Shown piece after piece: positions 1 through 7,669 of a stretch of 64,000 bases of DNA. The position numbers were made by a program, and so were the translations under genes. Each line of letters opens with the position of its first letter. Position 1 is the first letter of the stretch. The notes beneath the pieces were generated by a model. That model saw nothing but the letters and a program-made list of their open reading frames with translations, was not told the origin of the DNA and did not search any database. Source of the stretch: Marivita sp. (GTDB lineage: Bacteria > Pseudomonadota > Alphaproteobacteria > Rhodobacterales > Rhodobacteraceae); the NCBI RefSeq assembly GCF_020055635.1, contig NZ_JAIPUT010000008.1:1-64000 (forward strand). The letters run 5' to 3'.

Positions 1-304
1 GCCGTCCGGGAGAAAGGGGGGACAGGATACATGCCGCGCCGAACCATCTGACGACGCCCAAGCTTTCCCTGGTCGAGTTTCCTGGACGGGCGGCGCGCCC
101 GGCATGCGCCTGTGTCGCGGGCCGCAGTGACATTGATCGTCCGCGCCGATGGGAACCAACCATCGCGTGGCCCGACGCGGATTGACCGGCAAACAGCTTC
201 TCGAAAATCGGCTTCGACCATATCCGCGACATATGCGGCCGCGCGGGCCTCGAGCTGCACGGTGCATCGTGACCCGCGGACACCCAGAAAAAAGGACCGA
301 CAGG
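1..304. other. Region without a convincing gene
   Basis: No reading frame here has both a ribosome binding site and protein-like composition. The open frames are Arg- and Pro-rich, as expected from GC-rich noncoding DNA. The last 20 bases hold an AAAGGA Shine-Dalgarno sequence that serves the small gene starting at 305. The promoter for the two small genes that follow is presumably here, but I cannot place -35/-10 boxes with confidence. Confidence 0.5.
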
Positions 305-448
305 ATGCGTGACCAATCGCAGGAACCCATGTTCACCGCCAAAGCGCGGCAAAAGCGGCTAAGCGCGGCACAGGTCGCTGCGCCCGAAACCCAGCGCGAT
401 GTGATGCGCCGCGCACAGACCGACAAGGACCGCAGACCATGGGCCTGA
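305..448 (+). CDS. Small hypothetical protein, 47 aa
   Basis: Function unknown. The frame encodes a polar, strongly basic and Gln-rich peptide (MRDQSQEPMFTAKARQ at the start) with no signal peptide or membrane segment. The start is supported by an AAAGGA Shine-Dalgarno about eight bases upstream. Its stop overlaps the start of the next gene: the ATG at 439 lies inside the last codons, which suggests translational coupling. I prefer this start to an in-frame one farther upstream because the extension adds a low-quality, Arg/Pro-rich stretch. It may be a real short conserved gene of the group, or only a leader frame for the next one. Confidence 0.45.
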   Translation: MRDQSQEPMFTAKARQKRLSAAQVAAPETQRDVMRRAQTDKDRRPWA

Positions 449-657
449 AAGAAATGTTCAATGTCCGGTCGCCGTTCTTTGCCCCGAAGGGGCGCAGAGT
501 GGCCGTCTGCGCAATCGCGTCGGGCTGGGCGCTGTTCGAACTGGCGAATGGCAATGTCTTCTGGGCCGCCGTGACCGCAGCGGCGGCGGCCTGGTGCATC
601 TACGAGTTTTTCGTCGTCTTCGATCCGGAGAACTACAAGGATCCCGACGATGGCTGA
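439..657 (+). CDS. Small predicted membrane protein, 72 aa
   Basis: Function unknown. The protein has a basic N-terminus (residues 1-20) and two hydrophobic stretches, roughly residues 21-37 and 40-59, separated by a short polar turn (ANGN). It ends in an acidic tail with an FDPENYKDPDD motif, so it is probably a two-helix inner-membrane protein. A Shine-Dalgarno AAGGA lies about eight bases before the ATG, inside the end of the previous small gene, so the two are probably a coupled pair. The composition looks like genuine membrane coding sequence. No family is recognised. Confidence 0.6.
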   Translation: MGLKEMFNVRSPFFAPKGRRVAVCAIASGWALFELANGNVFWAAVTAAAAAWCIYEFFVVFDPENYKDPDDG

Positions 658-765
658 TATGCTCGGGAACCCTTTGGCTCACGCGGCAAGGGGCATCAGA
701 TCACCCAAAGCGACGGCTGGCGCTCTGTCGGGTTCTCGCTCCATCGCCTGAATCGCGGGCGCGGG

Positions 766-1125
766 TCAGGGCTCGGATTTGGGCTGGCGCATCACCAGAG
801 ATTGCGCCGTGTAAACCAGGATCGCGATGCCGACCGCGCCCGCGGCCGCGATGCCGAGAAACACGATCACATCCACCGGACCACCAAGATCGGTGAGCTT
901 TGAACTGGTCATCACCAGCACGAACCAGACCGCAGCGATCGCGCCGATGGGCATCGACAATTGCGCCAGCAGGAACTTGCGCCACGAGATGCTGTGATCG
1001 CGTATAAGCACGTAGAGATAGGCCATTGTCACAAGCGCCGCGACGACGACCATGGCCCAGAAAAGCCCGATGCCGAAGATTTCCTCGAACACGGCCAGAA
1101 TGGTTCCGAATGTGAGATCTTTCAT
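766..1125 (-). CDS. DUF5368-like membrane protein, 119 aa
   Basis: Predicted integral membrane protein with four hydrophobic segments (about residues 8-40, 50-71, 83-95 and 97-110), matching my memory of the DUF5368 family found beside sulfide-oxidation genes in Rhodobacterales. The biochemical role is unknown. The start MKDLTFGTIL is chosen because GAGGAGACAC lies directly upstream; the in-frame upstream extension is antisense to nothing useful and runs into the neighbouring gene. It lies 11 bases downstream of the sulfide:quinone reductase stop and is almost certainly in the same transcript. A reasonable inference is a role in the membrane step of sulfide or sulfane-sulfur handling. Confidence 0.7.
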   Translation of the reverse strand: MKDLTFGTILAVFEEIFGIGLFWAMVVVAALVTMAYLYVLIRDHSISWRKFLLAQLSMPIGAIAAVWFVLVMTSSKLTDLGGPVDVIVFLGIAAAGAVGIAILVYTAQSLVMRQPKSEP

Positions 1126-1136
1126 GATGTGTCTCC

Positions 1137-2447
1137 TCAGGCCCGACCGCGCAGCATGGCATTGTAGGTGGCCTTGAGCGCCACTTCCTTCATCAGCCAG
1201 CTGATCCAGAGCTCTTCCAGCGGGGCGATGATGCCGGGAAAGGACGGGACAAGATTGTTGTGGTAATCGAACTCGACCAGCATCGCCCGGCCAACGCGGG
1301 TGATCATCGGGCACGAGGTGTAACCGTCATAGGTTTCGGTGGCCTCGCGGCCCTCAATGGCGGCAAGGATGCCATCCTCGACCACGGGCACCTGCCATTT
1401 GACCGATGCCGCGGTCTTGCCCTTGGGCACACCCGCCACGTCGCCCAAGGCCCAGATCGTGTCGTAGCGCAGGTGCCGCAGGCTGGCCATGTCACACTCG
1501 ACCCAACCCTGATCGGTCCATTTGTCAGCCCAGCTCAGGCCGGACTGGCGGATCACCTCGGGGGCGCGCTGCGGCGGGATGACGTGGATGTAATCATAGT
1601 CGCGGGTCACGCTGCCGTCAGGCGTGTCGAACGTGGCGGTCCTTGCACCGGCGTCGATGCCGCGCAGGACATGCGAATAGGCCGGCGTGATGCCCCGGTC
1701 CCCGAACAGCATGCGGACCTTCTCGGAAACGATCGGCACGCCGAACAGGCTGTTGTTGTTGGCCATGTAATGCACGTCGAGCTTGCCGCGCGTGCCCACT
1801 GTGCGGGCGATATCCTCGATCAGGAAGGTGTGCTTGAGCGGCGCGCCGGCGCATTTCATCTCGGTCGCGGGGCGGGTGAAAAGGCCCACGCCGCCGGTTT
1901 CCGTATAGGCCTGCGCCGCTTTCCACGTCGCGGCGGCGTATTGCGGACCGGCATACAGCGCGCCGATGCCGTTCTGTCCCACCATGTCGAGAGAGAAGCC
2001 TTCGATCGCGTCGTGATCCAGCACAAGCCCCGGTGCGACGACCAGGAAATCATAAGCCACGCTTTGACCGCTCGCCGTGGTGACGGTCTTTGCGTCCGGA
2101 TCGATCTCGGCGGCGGCCTCGGCGATCAGGGTCACAGTGTCGGGCAGCCAGTCGGTTGTCTTGGTCACGACGTAATTGGCGGGTTTCAACCCGGCGGCAA
2201 CCAGCGACAGGCCGGGTTGGTACAGATGCTCGACCCGTGGGTCGATCAGCGTGATCTCGGCCCCGTCCAGTCGCGTCACCAGCCGGTTGGCCAGCGCGGT
2301 GCCCCCGGCGCCTGCACCGATGATGACGATCCGCGCCTTCGTGGCAACCTGCGCCCGGACATCGCCTGGCGCAGCCAGCGCCGCCGCAGCGGCACCACCA
2401 GCGGCAAGCCCGAAGAACTGGCGCCTTGTTGCGGTCAGCTTGGTCAT
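1137..2447 (-). CDS. sqr: Sulfide:quinone oxidoreductase, type II, Tat-exported
   Basis: FAD enzyme oxidising sulfide to sulfane sulfur with transfer of electrons to quinone. 436 aa. Residues 1-32 form a twin-arginine signal (TRRQFFGLAAGG, RR at 8-9), so the enzyme should act in the periplasm. The FAD-binding GAGAGG sits at residues 44-49. The two redox cysteines of the mitochondrial/type II class are visible: C199 in KCAGAP and C379 in YDGYTSCP, followed by the class-typical VEFDY. The start is fixed by GAGGAGG before ATG; a longer frame exists upstream but lacks support. Neighbours are the DUF5368 gene downstream and a DsrE-like gene upstream, which together suggest a sulfide-detoxification operon. 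A flavocytochrome c sulfide dehydrogenase flavoprotein is the alternative, but the KCAGAP and YTSCP motifs favour type II SQR. Confidence 0.87.
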   Translation of the reverse strand: MTKLTATRRQFFGLAAGGAAAAALAAPGDVRAQVATKARIVIIGAGAGGTALANRLVTRLDGAEITLIDPRVEHLYQPGLSLVAAGLKPANYVVTKTTDWLPDTVTLIAEAAAEIDPDAKTVTTASGQSVAYDFLVVAPGLVLDHDAIEGFSLDMVGQNGIGALYAGPQYAAATWKAAQAYTETGGVGLFTRPATEMKCAGAPLKHTFLIEDIARTVGTRGKLDVHYMANNNSLFGVPIVSEKVRMLFGDRGITPAYSHVLRGIDAGARTATFDTPDGSVTRDYDYIHVIPPQRAPEVIRQSGLSWADKWTDQGWVECDMASLRHLRYDTIWALGDVAGVPKGKTAASVKWQVPVVEDGILAAIEGREATETYDGYTSCPMITRVGRAMLVEFDYHNNLVPSFPGIIAPLEELWISWLMKEVALKATYNAMLRGRA

Positions 2448-2583
2448 GGGATCCTCCTCGGGATATACATTCCTGCCGTTGCATATGACATTTCTGAGAT
2501 GCAGGATTTGATATGTATCAAACCCATCAAGAACCGGCCCGCCCCGGCCGGTTGGCGGGGCGGGGGCTGTCTGATGACGGATG

Positions 2584-3021
2584 TCAGTAGCTGGCGATCC
2601 GCGCATTCGGCGCGGTCATGGCAGCCGCCATGGCCGGGGGTTGTGCCACGGTGACACCCTCCATCAGAACATCGGCCTGCGCCCCCTTGCCGGGCAGATA
2701 GATCGCGCAGACCTCGATCTTTGCGTTCGGCAATTCGGCGATCTTGGACAGAAGTCCTTTCGGGCTCATGTCGCGCGGCGGTTGCGGGGCTGTGGCAGAG
2801 GCCGGCGCGTCTTTCAGCGCGATGTCTCCGGCGGGGCCACAGAGCAGGATATGCTGCGCAATCCCCTGCTGCGCCGATGACATGGCCAGCACCATTGCCA
2901 TCAACTGGGTCTGCGGCTCGGGTGCGGTCAGGATCGTCACCAGCGTGTCAGGCGCGTCCTGCGCCAGGGCCGGTCCGGTCAGTGTGATGGCCGCACATGC
3001 GGCGAGGATCAGGTTTTTCAT
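2584..3021 (-). CDS. Secreted DsrE-family-like protein, 145 aa
   Basis: The protein begins with a Sec signal peptide (MKNLILAACAAITLTGPALA, cleavage likely before QDAPD). The remainder resembles the DsrE/YchN fold: an ILLCGPAGDIAL strand around residues 58-69, a KGLLSKIAELPNAKIEVCAIYLP segment around 88-110 with C105 where DsrE proteins carry their conserved Cys, and a final LMEGVTVAQPPAMAAAM helix. Such proteins carry sulfane sulfur. It sits directly upstream of the sulfide:quinone reductase gene on the same strand and could accept persulfide sulfur in the periplasm; that link is inference. The start is chosen because the signal peptide begins there; the upstream extension is Arg-rich and not protein-like. 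Confidence 0.65.
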   Translation of the reverse strand: MKNLILAACAAITLTGPALAQDAPDTLVTILTAPEPQTQLMAMVLAMSSAQQGIAQHILLCGPAGDIALKDAPASATAPQPPRDMSPKGLLSKIAELPNAKIEVCAIYLPGKGAQADVLMEGVTVAQPPAMAAAMTAPNARIASY

Positions 3022-3214
3022 CTGTTTTTCGTCCTTTTCAGGTTGCTTGAAAGTTGAGCGTTGGGTGTTGGACCGCTTGCCACGGGCAGGAAGACCGCCC
3101 TGCCGACCGGCATGTTGACCGGCGTCCGGCGCGACGGCGATGCGACCCACGGGCGTGACGCCGTTCCTTCCCTTTGGCCGCGGTAGGCACAGCGAAAGGA
3201 AAGCACAGACCGGC

Positions 3215-3877
3215 CTAGAGCGATTTCGTGGAGAAATACCAATCCTTGGTGTCATAGCCTTCGGACAATCGCGCCTCGGCAGCGGCGGCCGTTTGCGGTG
3301 TCGGGACGATCACATCCTCGCCCGGTTTCCAGTTTTCCGGCGTCGCTACCTTGTGGGTGTCCGAGGTCTGCAAGGCCTGGATGAGCCGGTAGAACTCATC
3401 AACCGAACGCCCATTGGTCATCGGGTAATAGACCATCGCACGCAGGATGCCCTCGGGGTCGATGATGAAGGTCGCACGAACCGCCTGGGTGTCCGATGCG
3501 CCGGGCTGGATCATGCCGTAGGCCTGCGCCACCTTCATGTCGAGATCGGCAATGATCGGGAAGGGGATGTCGATGCCGAAAGTGTCCTTGATCGACCGGA
3601 CCCACGCGATATGGGCGTAATGACTGTCGATCGACAGGCCCAGAAGCTGCGTGTCGAGGGAGGCGAAATCATCGGCCCGGCGGGCGAAGGCGGTGAATTC
3701 GGTGGTGCAGACGGGGGTGAAATCTGCCGGGTGCGAAAACAGGATCAGCCATTTGCCGCGATAATCGGCCAGCGTCTTGCGACCATCGGTGGTCAGCGCG
3801 TCGAACGCCGGAGCGGGTTCGTTGATGCGGGGAAAGGCCATTGCGGTGGCGGCGGTCATGTCGGTGTGAGCGTTCAT
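3215..3877 (-). CDS. 1-Cys peroxiredoxin (Prx6-type)
   Basis: Thiol peroxidase reducing H2O2 and organic peroxides. 220 aa, full length for the Prx6 class. The peroxidatic motif SHPADFTPVCTTE puts the catalytic cysteine at C57. No second cysteine exists anywhere in the protein, so it is a true 1-Cys enzyme that needs an external reductant. The C-terminal extension (NWKPGEDVIVPTP) is typical of the class. AAGGAG lies just upstream of the ATG. It is divergent from an OxyR-like regulator across a 107-base gap, the usual arrangement for peroxide-responsive control, and lies upstream of sulfur genes. It may also reduce persulfides or polysulfides, but that is inference. Confidence 0.87.
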   Translation of the reverse strand: MNAHTDMTAATAMAFPRINEPAPAFDALTTDGRKTLADYRGKWLILFSHPADFTPVCTTEFTAFARRADDFASLDTQLLGLSIDSHYAHIAWVRSIKDTFGIDIPFPIIADLDMKVAQAYGMIQPGASDTQAVRATFIIDPEGILRAMVYYPMTNGRSVDEFYRLIQALQTSDTHKVATPENWKPGEDVIVPTPQTAAAAEARLSEGYDTKDWYFSTKSL

Positions 3878-3984
3878 CTTCGATCTCCTTGTGGTCTGTG
3901 AGTCGACGATAGGCGCACTGGTTATATTCTGGAAATTGAATTAAAAGGAGATGGTGATCTGGAAAATCGATAAGCGTGACCCCC
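3878..3984. promoter_or_regulatory. Divergent promoter region, peroxiredoxin / OxyR-like gene
   Basis: This short AT-richer stretch separates two divergent starts and must hold both promoters. An ATAG at 3909-3912, followed by a TTATATTCTGGAAATTGAAT stretch, is weakly reminiscent of the spaced ATAG/CTAT elements OxyR binds, but the four-part spacing is not clearly met. AAGGAG around 3944-3949 is too far from the regulator start to serve as its ribosome binding site. Confidence 0.4.
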
Positions 3985-4902
3985 ATGACAACCCTGCGGC
4001 AGATGCGATTTCTCGTGGCCCTCGCCGAGACCGAAAATTTCTCGCGCGCAGCCGAGCTTTGCAACGTGACCCAATCCACCCTGTCGACCGGCCTGAAAGA
4101 GATGGAGGCCCGGCTTGGCGTGAAGGTGGCGGAACGCAGCACCCATTCCGTCCTGATGACGCCGGTCGGACAGACCCTTGCCGACCGGGCGCGCGATATC
4201 CTTGCGTGCGTCGCCGATTTCGAGGCCGTCGCACAGGCCGAGCTGTCTGCCGGCATGACCCGGCTCAGGCTTGGCGCCATCCCGACAGTGGGTCCGTTCC
4301 TGCTGCCGCGCGCCGTGCCGAGGCTCAGGGCGGCGCGGCCCGACATGAAGATTTTCATCCGCGAGGAATTGACCGATGCGCTGGTGGCCGGCCTTCTGGA
4401 CGGACGGCTTGACCTGATCCTGATCGCGCTGCCGCATGACTTGCCGCCGCAGCTACAGACCGAGCTGCTGTTCGAAGACGGCTACAGCCTTGCCACACCC
4501 CGCGCGCATCCTCTGGCGAACCTGTCGCGGATCGACGGGTCCGATCTGGCGGGGCGCGAATTGCTGCTGCTCGAGCGCGGCCATTGTCTTCAGAAACACG
4601 CCTTGTCCAGCGTTCCGGGTGTCGCGCTCGAGGAAGACGCGTCGTTTGCGGCGACCAGCCTGCCGACGCTTGTGTCGATGGTCGAAGAGGGGCTCGGCAT
4701 CACCCTGTTGCCGGATCTCGCCACCGATGCGGGCCTCGCGGCGGGGCACGACCTGCACCTGTCAGAGCTTGCCGGCGCCAATCCGCGCCGCGTGGTGCTG
4801 GCCTGGCGGCAAAGCACCGCCCATGCCGATCTCTTCCGCGAGATTGCAGAGACCTTGCGCCGGGCCAGAGCCCGCTATCTGGACAAGCGCGCCGCGTCCT
4901 GA
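3985..4902 (+). CDS. OxyR-like LysR-family regulator with one redox cysteine
   Basis: LysR-type activator. The ATG at 3985 is chosen because it yields MTTLRQMRFLVALAETENF, aligning with the usual OxyR N-terminus; a GTG nine bases upstream is possible. The winged helix occupies residues 1-60, with the OxyR-like EMEARLGVKVAERSTHSVLMTPVG. The effector domain contains LLLLERGHCLQKHAL, the counterpart of the E. coli OxyR C199 region; here the cysteine is C201. The position of the resolving cysteine (nine residues later, C208 in E. coli) is Val210, in LSSVPG. ATSLPTLVSMVEEGLGITLLP follows as in OxyR. It faces the peroxiredoxin gene divergently. It could sense peroxide or persulfide through C201 without forming the classical intramolecular disulfide. 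Confidence 0.82.
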   Translation: MTTLRQMRFLVALAETENFSRAAELCNVTQSTLSTGLKEMEARLGVKVAERSTHSVLMTPVGQTLADRARDILACVADFEAVAQAELSAGMTRLRLGAIPTVGPFLLPRAVPRLRAARPDMKIFIREELTDALVAGLLDGRLDLILIALPHDLPPQLQTELLFEDGYSLATPRAHPLANLSRIDGSDLAGRELLLLERGHCLQKHALSSVPGVALEEDASFAATSLPTLVSMVEEGLGITLLPDLATDAGLAAGHDLHLSELAGANPRRVVLAWRQSTAHADLFREIAETLRRARARYLDKRAAS

Positions 4903-4909
4903 GCCGGGT

Positions 4910-5131
4910 TGAACCTGCCGAAGTCCGGGCGTGGTCCAGGCGGTGGCCGGTCGCCGGATCGAAGAGGTGCGCCTGACCGTCCTGAACGCGAAACCGCATG
5001 TCGCCGCCCACGCTGGCGAACGGGTGGACACCCGGCAGGCTGATGGTGAACTGTTCACGGCTGCCCGCGATCTTGCCATGCAGAAGCGTGTTGGCGCCCA
5101 GCGGTTCGGTCAAGCGCACCGAAACCTTCTG
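4910..5131 (-). pseudogene. C-terminal remnant of a UgpC/MalK-type ABC ATPase
   Basis: Directly after the stop of the HAD gene the minus strand reads a coherent piece: VRLTEPLGANTLLHGKI, then a Gly/Phe-rich strand, then AHLFDPATGHRL. From memory this matches the C-terminal TOBE region of sugar- or glycerol-phosphate-type ABC ATPases (UgpC, MalK), which end in FDPxTGxRL. There is no start, no Walker A or B and no signature sequence. The nucleotide-binding domain has been deleted, with the break a few bases after the HAD stop. The frame then runs on antisense into the regulator gene. It is a gene scar, not a functional product. Confidence 0.6.
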
Positions 5132-5133
5132 TG

Positions 5134-6030
5134 TCAGGGACGTGTCAGAACGAAATCCGGTGAAATTCCAGACCGTTGGATGGCACTGGGTACGTCACTA
5201 TCCGCAAAGAAACCATATCCGGCAATCAGCGCCGACCGCACGCCGGCGGCCTGCGCGCCCAGGATGTCGGTATGCAGGCTGTCGCCGACCATCACGATCC
5301 GGGACCGGTCGATCGGCCCAAGCCGGGCGAAGGCCAGATCATAGATATTCGCATAGGGTTTGCCGAAGAACCGTGGCACCACGCCCGTGCTTCTGGCCAG
5401 GCGATGCGCGAAATATCCCGGCTCGACCGAGAACCCGATGTCGCGCGGCGCCACGATGTCCGGGTTGCCGACAAGAACCGGACGGGGCCTGGCCTTCAGG
5501 GCGCGCTCCAGCCGGGTTTGCCGCTCTTCCGTCCAGGTCGCGCTGCCGATCAGAAGAAAGCCCCCGGCCTGCTCATAGGCGTCCGGATCGTCCAGCAGTT
5601 GCGTCGTCCGCACGGTTCCCAGATCGTCGAGCCCATCGACATCGCCCCCCATGAGGCCCCAAAGCCTGTCGCCTGCGCCATCCAGCGCCCCGGCAAGCGA
5701 TTGGCGACTGGTGACGATATCCTCGGGTCCGAACGGGTATCCGAGACGCCGGTATTTCCCCACCAGACTGGTCAGCGGGACGCTCGCGGCATTCGAGACG
5801 ACAAGCACCCGCTTGCCGGACGCGATCAGGTCGGCGACCCGCTCCTGCACACCCGGTATGGCCTGTTCCCCGATGTTCAGAACCCCGAAGGCATCCAGCA
5901 GAAAGGCGTCGAAACGATCGCTCAGCGCCGAGAGATCCTCGAGGTAGACGGCAGCGGTTGTGGCAGAGACGACCGGCGGCAAGACCTGCCGCACGGCCTC
6001 GTATTCGGCGAACGCCTGGTCTGCGGTCAT
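5134..6030 (-). CDS. HAD-IIA family hydrolase-like protein
   Basis: 298 aa HAD-fold protein, NagD-like class IIA. Motif I is LLDAFGVL: the nucleophile D46 is present, but the usual second Asp of DxDG is Phe48, like the DxWG form of one HAD-IIA subfamily, so phosphatase activity is uncertain. Motif II lies in VLVVSNAAS. Motifs III/IV are FFGKPYANIYDLAF and IVMVGDSLHTDILGAQAAG. The ATG at 6030 is chosen; a TTG nine bases earlier would overlap the permease stop. As the last gene of the phosphonate-type transport operon it may dephosphorylate an imported phosphate ester. Glycerol-phosphate or phosphoramidate-like substrates are guesses. Confidence 0.78.
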   Translation of the reverse strand: MTADQAFAEYEAVRQVLPPVVSATTAAVYLEDLSALSDRFDAFLLDAFGVLNIGEQAIPGVQERVADLIASGKRVLVVSNAASVPLTSLVGKYRRLGYPFGPEDIVTSRQSLAGALDGAGDRLWGLMGGDVDGLDDLGTVRTTQLLDDPDAYEQAGGFLLIGSATWTEERQTRLERALKARPRPVLVGNPDIVAPRDIGFSVEPGYFAHRLARSTGVVPRFFGKPYANIYDLAFARLGPIDRSRIVMVGDSLHTDILGAQAAGVRSALIAGYGFFADSDVPSAIQRSGISPDFVLTRP

Positions 6031-6035
6031 CGAGA

Positions 6036-6854
6036 TCAAATGATCGCCCCCCGGACCTTGGCCGACACCCACTCGCCCAGAACGACGGCGACAAGAATGA
6101 CGATCAGGATGAGGCTCACCTGCGGCCAGGCCAGCACGTTGAGCGAGGCCGACAGCTGCAGCCCGATGCCGCCCGCGCCGACAAGGCCGAGCACGGTGGA
6201 TTCCCGGATGTTGATGTCCCAGCGGAAGACCGCGATACCGGCGAAGGCGGGCATGATCTGCGGCACGATCCCGTAGGCCATGACCTGCCAGCGGGACGCA
6301 CCGGTGGCGGTGATCGCCTCCACCTGCGCCGCGTCGATCTCCTCGATGGCCTCGTAAAGCAGCTTGGCGCAAAAGCCGATGGACCGGATGGCGATGGCGA
6401 CGACCCCGGCAAAGACGCCCGGGCCGATGATCGCAATCAGCAAAAGCGCCCAGATCAGCGAATTGATCGACCGTGTCGCCACGATGATCAGCAGCGCGAC
6501 AGGTCGGACGAACAGCGCCGACGGCGTCGTGTTGCGCGCTGCCAGGAACGCCACCGGAACGGCAAGGAACAGGGCGATGATCGTGCCCAGCGTCGCAATG
6601 TTGAAGGTGTCCCAGATCGGGCGCCCCAGTTGCGTGATGTATTCCCAGCGCGGGGGTGTCGCACGGGTCCAGATGTCTTCGGCGATCCGCGGCGCGTCCC
6701 AGACGAAGAACCATGTCGTCGAGTCCGATATGCGTTGCCAGCACACGACAAAGACAGCGACGCCGATCAGCCACCCGAACCAGCGGATCAGGCTCTGGCC
6801 GGTGGTCCGCCTGCGCCATTCCCGGACGCCGTTCACATCCTCGAGCACCGGCAT
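6036..6854 (-). CDS. phnE: PhnE-type ABC transporter permease (second)
   Basis: 272 aa inner-membrane permease of the phosphonate/phosphite/phosphate-ester ABC family. About six membrane segments are visible, beginning near residue 25 after a basic N-terminus. The permease-ATPase contact loop (EEIDAAQVEAITATGASRWQ, about residues 160-190) has the EAA-like pattern. It overlaps the first permease gene by one base (TGATG type) and ends just before the HAD gene, so it belongs to one operon with tandem phnE genes. Pairing with the first permease as a heterodimer is the usual arrangement. Substrate cannot be read from the permease. Confidence 0.88.
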   Translation of the reverse strand: MPVLEDVNGVREWRRRTTGQSLIRWFGWLIGVAVFVVCWQRISDSTTWFFVWDAPRIAEDIWTRATPPRWEYITQLGRPIWDTFNIATLGTIIALFLAVPVAFLAARNTTPSALFVRPVALLIIVATRSINSLIWALLLIAIIGPGVFAGVVAIAIRSIGFCAKLLYEAIEEIDAAQVEAITATGASRWQVMAYGIVPQIMPAFAGIAVFRWDINIRESTVLGLVGAGGIGLQLSASLNVLAWPQVSLILIVILVAVVLGEWVSAKVRGAII

Positions 6855-7669
6855 TACTGCACCCTCGCGCGAATGATGCCCGACAGGTATTCGAGCGCCA
6901 TCACGATCCCGATGATCAGGAGCAGGATCGCGGCGGCGGTATCGTATTCATACCGATCGAAGGCGGTGTTCAGCGTCGCCCCGATGCCGCCGGCACCGAC
7001 GAGACCGAGAATTGCACTTTCGCGGAAATTGATGTCGATGCGGTACATCGACAGGCCGACAAGACGGGGCATGACCTGCGGCTGAACGCCGTAGTTGATC
7101 CATTGCGTCCAGCGGGCGCCCGATGCGCGGATCGCTTCGGCCTGCACCCTGTCCATCGACTCGATGTCCTCGGCCAGCAGCTTTGACAGGAATCCGATCG
7201 TGGCGAAGGACAAGGTCAGAAAACCTGCAAGCGGGCCGAAACCGAAGATTGCGACCAGCAGGATCGCCACGATGATCTCTTGCAGGGCGCGGCTGATGGC
7301 AACGATGCCCCGGCAGATCAGGTAGATCGGCATGGGCGCGATATTGCGGGCCGCCCCGAGACCGATCGGGATCGAGATCAGGATGCCGACGACAGATGCC
7401 GCCACCGTCATCACGATGCTTTCCAGCAGCCCGCTCCAGATATCGCCGGCCCGCGAGACGAAGTCCGGTTTGGCAAAGGCCATGATGAACTGGCCGCCAC
7501 GGTCCAACCCGTCGTAAACCCGGGACCAGTTGACGTCGATCGTCATGAAGGCGGCGATCAGGTAGGCGATGAACCCCAGGATCAGCACCCAGCGGAGCAG
7601 GGGGTTTGGCACGAAGCTGGGCTTGCGCCATTTGGTTCCCAGCATGTCGTCAAGTTCGCGATGGCTCAT
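6854..7669 (-). CDS. phnE: PhnE-type ABC transporter permease (first)
   Basis: 271 aa permease, paralogue of the next gene in the operon. A basic N-terminus (KWRKPSF) precedes a first membrane helix at residues 27-43; the EAA-like loop reads [20 protein letters not shown] around residues 170-190. C-terminal segments [16 protein letters not shown] and [19 protein letters not shown] resemble other PhnE proteins. It overlaps the ATPase gene by four bases (ATGA), which indicates translational coupling. Together with the second permease it should form the membrane channel of the PhnCDE-type importer. Confidence 0.88.
   Translation of the reverse strand: MSHRELDDMLGTKWRKPSFVPNPLLRWVLILGFIAYLIAAFMTIDVNWSRVYDGLDRGGQFIMAFAKPDFVSRAGDIWSGLLESIVMTVAASVVGILISIPIGLGAARNIAPMPIYLICRGIVAISRALQEIIVAILLVAIFGFGPLAGFLTLSFATIGFLSKLLAEDIESMDRVQAEAIRASGARWTQWINYGVQPQVMPRLVGLSMYRIDINFRESAILGLVGAGGIGATLNTAFDRYEYDTAAAILLLIIGIVMALEYLSGIIRARVQ

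Noticed and set aside
149-448. Longer in-frame version of the first micro-gene
   Set aside because: The added N-terminal part is Arg/Pro-rich noise; the good ribosome binding site is at the internal ATG at 305.
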